A stretch of DNA of 64,000 nt from Castellaniella denitrificans (lineage in GTDB: Bacteria > Pseudomonadota > Gammaproteobacteria > Burkholderiales > Burkholderiaceae_B): assembly GCF_027214045.1 (NCBI RefSeq), contig NZ_JAPWHE010000006.1:62001-126000 (forward strand), in the 5' to 3' direction. The position numbers and the translations under genes are program-made. Under the pieces are notes generated by a model, which was given only the letters and a program-made list of their open reading frames with translations, did no database searches and had not been told where the DNA came from. This document shows, piece after piece, positions 61,976 to 64,000 of the stretch (its first letter is position 1; every line of letters starts with the position of its first letter).

Positions 61976-62983
61976 ATGCCGTTCCGATTCCTGCTTTCCG
62001 CAGCCGCCGTCCTGAGCCTGGCATGCGGCGCGCATGCCGCCGACGTCACGCTGCTGAACGCGTCCTACGATCCCACGCGGGAGCTGTACCAGGCCTACAA
62101 CCAGGCTTTCGCCCGGTACTGGCGGGAGAAGACCGGCGACCATGTCACGATCCGCCAGTCTCATGGGGGCTCGGGCAAGCAGGCGCGCTCGGTGATCGAC
62201 GGCCTGAGAGCCGACGTGGTGACCCTGGCGCTGGCGCCGGACATCGACGCCATCGCCGCACGCGGTTCGATCCCCGCAGATTGGCAGGAGCGACTGCCCC
62301 TGAACAGCGCCCCCTACACCTCCACCATCGTCTTCCTGGTGCGCAAGGGCAACCCCAAGGGCATCCACGACTGGAACGATCTGGTCAGGCCGGGCGTGCA
62401 GGTCATCACACCCAATCCCAAGACGTCCGGCGGCGCCCGCTGGAACTATCTGGCGGCCTGGGGCTACGCCCTGCGCCAGCCCGGCGGCGACGAAGCCAAG
62501 GCGCGGGCATTCGTCGGCAAACTCTACCGCCAAGTGCCGGTGCTGGATTCAGGAGCCCGGGGAGCGACCACGACCTTCGTCGAGCGCGGCATCGGCGACG
62601 TGCTGCTCGCCTGGGAAAACGAGGCTTTCCTGGCCATCGAGGAACTGGGGCCGGACAAGGTGGACATCGTCGTGCCCTCGGCCAGCATTCTGGCCGAGCC
62701 CCCCGTGGCGGTGGTGGACAAGGTCGTCGATGCCCGAGGCACGCGCGACGTGGCCCGTGCCTACCTGGACTACCTGTATTCCGAGGCTGGCCAGGAGATC
62801 GCCGCGCAGAACCACTACCGGCCCACGCTGAAGGCGGTCGCCGACAAGTATGCGCATCAGTTTCCCGAACTGTCCCTGTTCACTGTCGCCGACGTGGCGT
62901 CGAACTGGACCGAGGCACAGAAGACGCATTTCGCGGACGGCGGCGTGTTCGACCAGATCTACCAGCCTGGCGCGCGGCAGTAA
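61976..62983 (+). CDS. sbp: Sulfate/thiosulfate ABC transporter periplasmic binding protein
   Basis: This 335-residue binding protein of the Sbp/CysP family has a signal peptide ending GAHA before [20 protein letters not shown]. Ligand-site stretches are [36 protein letters not shown] and [19 protein letters not shown]. It captures sulfate (or thiosulfate) for import by the permeases encoded next (cysT, cysW). The start ATG 61976 is preceded by a hairpin that may hide the ribosome site. It could equally be called cysP; sequence alone does not separate the two. Confidence 0.92.
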   Translation: MPFRFLLSAAAVLSLACGAHAADVTLLNASYDPTRELYQAYNQAFARYWREKTGDHVTIRQSHGGSGKQARSVIDGLRADVVTLALAPDIDAIAARGSIPADWQERLPLNSAPYTSTIVFLVRKGNPKGIHDWNDLVRPGVQVITPNPKTSGGARWNYLAAWGYALRQPGGDEAKARAFVGKLYRQVPVLDSGARGATTTFVERGIGDVLLAWENEAFLAIEELGPDKVDIVVPSASILAEPPVAVVDKVVDARGTRDVARAYLDYLYSEAGQEIAAQNHYRPTLKAVADKYAHQFPELSLFTVADVASNWTEAQKTHFADGGVFDQIYQPGARQ

Positions 62984-62987
62984 GGCC

Positions 62988-63842
62988 ATGTCCACGACGC
63001 TTGCACCGCAATGCTCCGCCACGCCCCGGGTTCTGTCCGGCCGCAATCTGACGTTGGGTCTGACGCTGACCTATCTGTGCCTGGTGGTCCTGCTCCCGCT
63101 GTCGGCCGCGTTCCTGACGGCCTCGACCCTGAGCGGGGAGGCTTTCTGGAGAACGGTCACCGCGCCCCGGGTGCTGGCCTCGTATCGCCTGAGTTTCGGC
63201 GCTGCGCTGCTGGCAGCGGCCGTGAATTCGGTCTTCGGCGGCCTCGTGGCCTGGATGCTGGCGCGCTATGACTTTCCCGGCCGGCGGCTGGTCGATGCCC
63301 TGGTGGATCTGCCTTTTGCCTTGCCCACGGCCGTGGCCGGGATCGCTCTGACCTCTTTGTACGCGCCCAGCGGCTGGCTGGGCGGGCCGCTGGCATCGTT
63401 GGGCGTCCAGGTGGCTTTCAAACCGCTGGGCGTGGTGGTGGCGCTGGTTTTCATCGGACTGCCCTTCGTGGTCCGCACCGTCCAGCCGGTGCTGGAAGAC
63501 ATGGCCTCCGAATACGAGGAAGCCGCCAGCAGCCTGGGGGCCTCGCGCGCGCAGGTCTTCATCCGTGTGGTCTTTCCCGCGATCCTGCCGGCCCTGCTGA
63601 CGGGCTTCGCCCTCGCTTTCGCGCGCGCGGCGGGCGAGTACGGCTCGGTGATCTTCATCGCCGGCAACATGCCGATGATTTCGGAAATCGCGCCCCTGCT
63701 GATCGTCACCAAACTGGAGCAATACGATTACGCTGGCGCTACGGCCATCGCCGTGGTGATGCTGGGAATCTCCTTCCTGCTGTTGCTGGTCATCAATCTG
63801 CTGCAGGCCTGGGTACGGCGCCGCTCGACCGGCCAGACCTGA
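62988..63842 (+). CDS. cysT: Sulfate ABC transporter permease CysT
   Basis: This 284-residue permease has six membrane helices with the CysT/CysU signatures DALVDLPFALPTAVAGIALT, PFVVRTVQPVLEDMASEYEE, then AASSLGASRAQVFIRVVFPA (the EAA docking loop) and FARAAGEYGSVIFIAGNMP. It starts at ATG 62988, five bases after the binding-protein stop, with TAAGG serving as both stop and ribosome site. It pairs with CysW. Confidence 0.93.
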   Translation: MSTTLAPQCSATPRVLSGRNLTLGLTLTYLCLVVLLPLSAAFLTASTLSGEAFWRTVTAPRVLASYRLSFGAALLAAAVNSVFGGLVAWMLARYDFPGRRLVDALVDLPFALPTAVAGIALTSLYAPSGWLGGPLASLGVQVAFKPLGVVVALVFIGLPFVVRTVQPVLEDMASEYEEAASSLGASRAQVFIRVVFPAILPALLTGFALAFARAAGEYGSVIFIAGNMPMISEIAPLLIVTKLEQYDYAGATAIAVVMLGISFLLLLVINLLQAWVRRRSTGQT

Positions 63843-63860
63843 CATGCGTGTGCTGCCTCC

Positions 63861-64000
63861 ATGACCTCCATTGCTTTCGATTCCCGCTCACGGACCGTCG
63901 TCGTCGCCCGGCCGGCCGCCGAAGGCCGGCTTGTCCGCCTTGCGTTGATGGGAACGGCATTCGCTTTCCTCTTCCTGTTCCTCTTCATTCCATTGGCGGC
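63861..64000 (+). CDS. cysW: Sulfate ABC transporter permease CysW, N-terminal part (partial)
   Basis: Only the first 46 codons lie in the window. They read MTSIAFDSRSRTVVVARPAA, then a hydrophobic helix (ALMGTAFAFLFLFLFIPLAA), matching the N-terminus of CysW-type permeases. It starts 18 bases after cysT on the same strand, so the call rests mostly on operon position. The ATPase gene cysA would be expected beyond the edge. Confidence 0.8.
   Translation, partial: MTSIAFDSRSRTVVVARPAAEGRLVRLALMGTAFAFLFLFLFIPLA

Overview
This window is high-GC, densely packed bacterial chromosome. Gene content and protein style point to a betaproteobacterium of the Alcaligenaceae (Bordetella / Achromobacter / Castellaniella relatives). 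The signs are an OxyR with Cys199/Cys208, UgpBAEC and LivHMGF transporters, PHB metabolism of the Burkholderiales type, a class II ribonucleotide reductase, and an ANR/FNR-controlled stress island. The family assignment is inference; no rRNA or other decisive marker is present. I see no tRNA, rRNA, CRISPR array, IS element, prophage or plasmid backbone, and no gene-free stretch longer than 300 bases.

Layout. 1-4.4 kb: housekeeping and oxidative stress (end of a ferredoxin-NADP reductase, RidA, RecG, OxyR, Dps). 4.4-15.9 kb: uptake. Two paralogous branched-chain amino-acid binding proteins flank a glycerol-3-phosphate importer (ugpBAEC, minus strand) and proC, and the second binding protein leads into livHMGF. 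16-31.9 kb: central metabolism and homeostasis. This covers a GST, a hydroxyacid dehydrogenase, an Epd/GAPDH-type enzyme, fumarase C, an NfeD/slipin membrane pair, a redoxin, a small cytochrome c, the adenosylcobalamin-dependent ribonucleotide reductase, and de novo NAD synthesis (nadB converging on nadA-nadC). A yybP-ykoY type manganese riboswitch then precedes a UPF0016 Mn exporter that is followed closely by an ArsB-family permease.

31.9-54.2 kb is the most distinctive part: a compact low-oxygen/dormancy island. It encodes an FNR-type regulator with odd cysteine spacing, a NarL-type two-component pair, a CBS protein, Hsp20, BON and DUF883 proteins, PHB synthase, a phasin-like protein, a PHB-type reductase, a TraR/DksA zinc-finger protein and two zinc alcohol dehydrogenases. 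It also has an SPW membrane protein, stand-alone LigD phosphoesterase and polymerase proteins with no ligase domain, a universal stress protein, an APH-AAA kinase fusion, an ADP-forming acyl-CoA synthetase fused to a GNAT acetyltransferase, an MgtA-type P-ATPase, and an orphan gene coupled to an alcohol dehydrogenase. Eleven FNR-box palindromes (TTGAn-N4-nTCAA, one with a degenerate CGCAA half) lie in front of its transcription units. Several are followed at a fixed distance (28.5 or 29.5 bases from the box centre) by a -10 element of the form TAnnnTGA. The island is therefore best read as one regulon that responds to oxygen loss by storing carbon and reductant (PHB), fermenting (alcohol dehydrogenases, acyl-CoA synthetase) and protecting protein and DNA.

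54.3-64 kb: an orphan MotA/MotB-like stator pair, DUF411, acylphosphatase, a CPBP protease, a sulfide:quinone oxidoreductase type flavoprotein, a DUF4239-like membrane protein, an ArsC/Spx family protein, a DUF3298-like lipoprotein, and the start of a sulfate transporter operon (binding protein, cysT, partial cysW). A family of short palindromic repeats is scattered through the 16-26 kb intergenic spaces.
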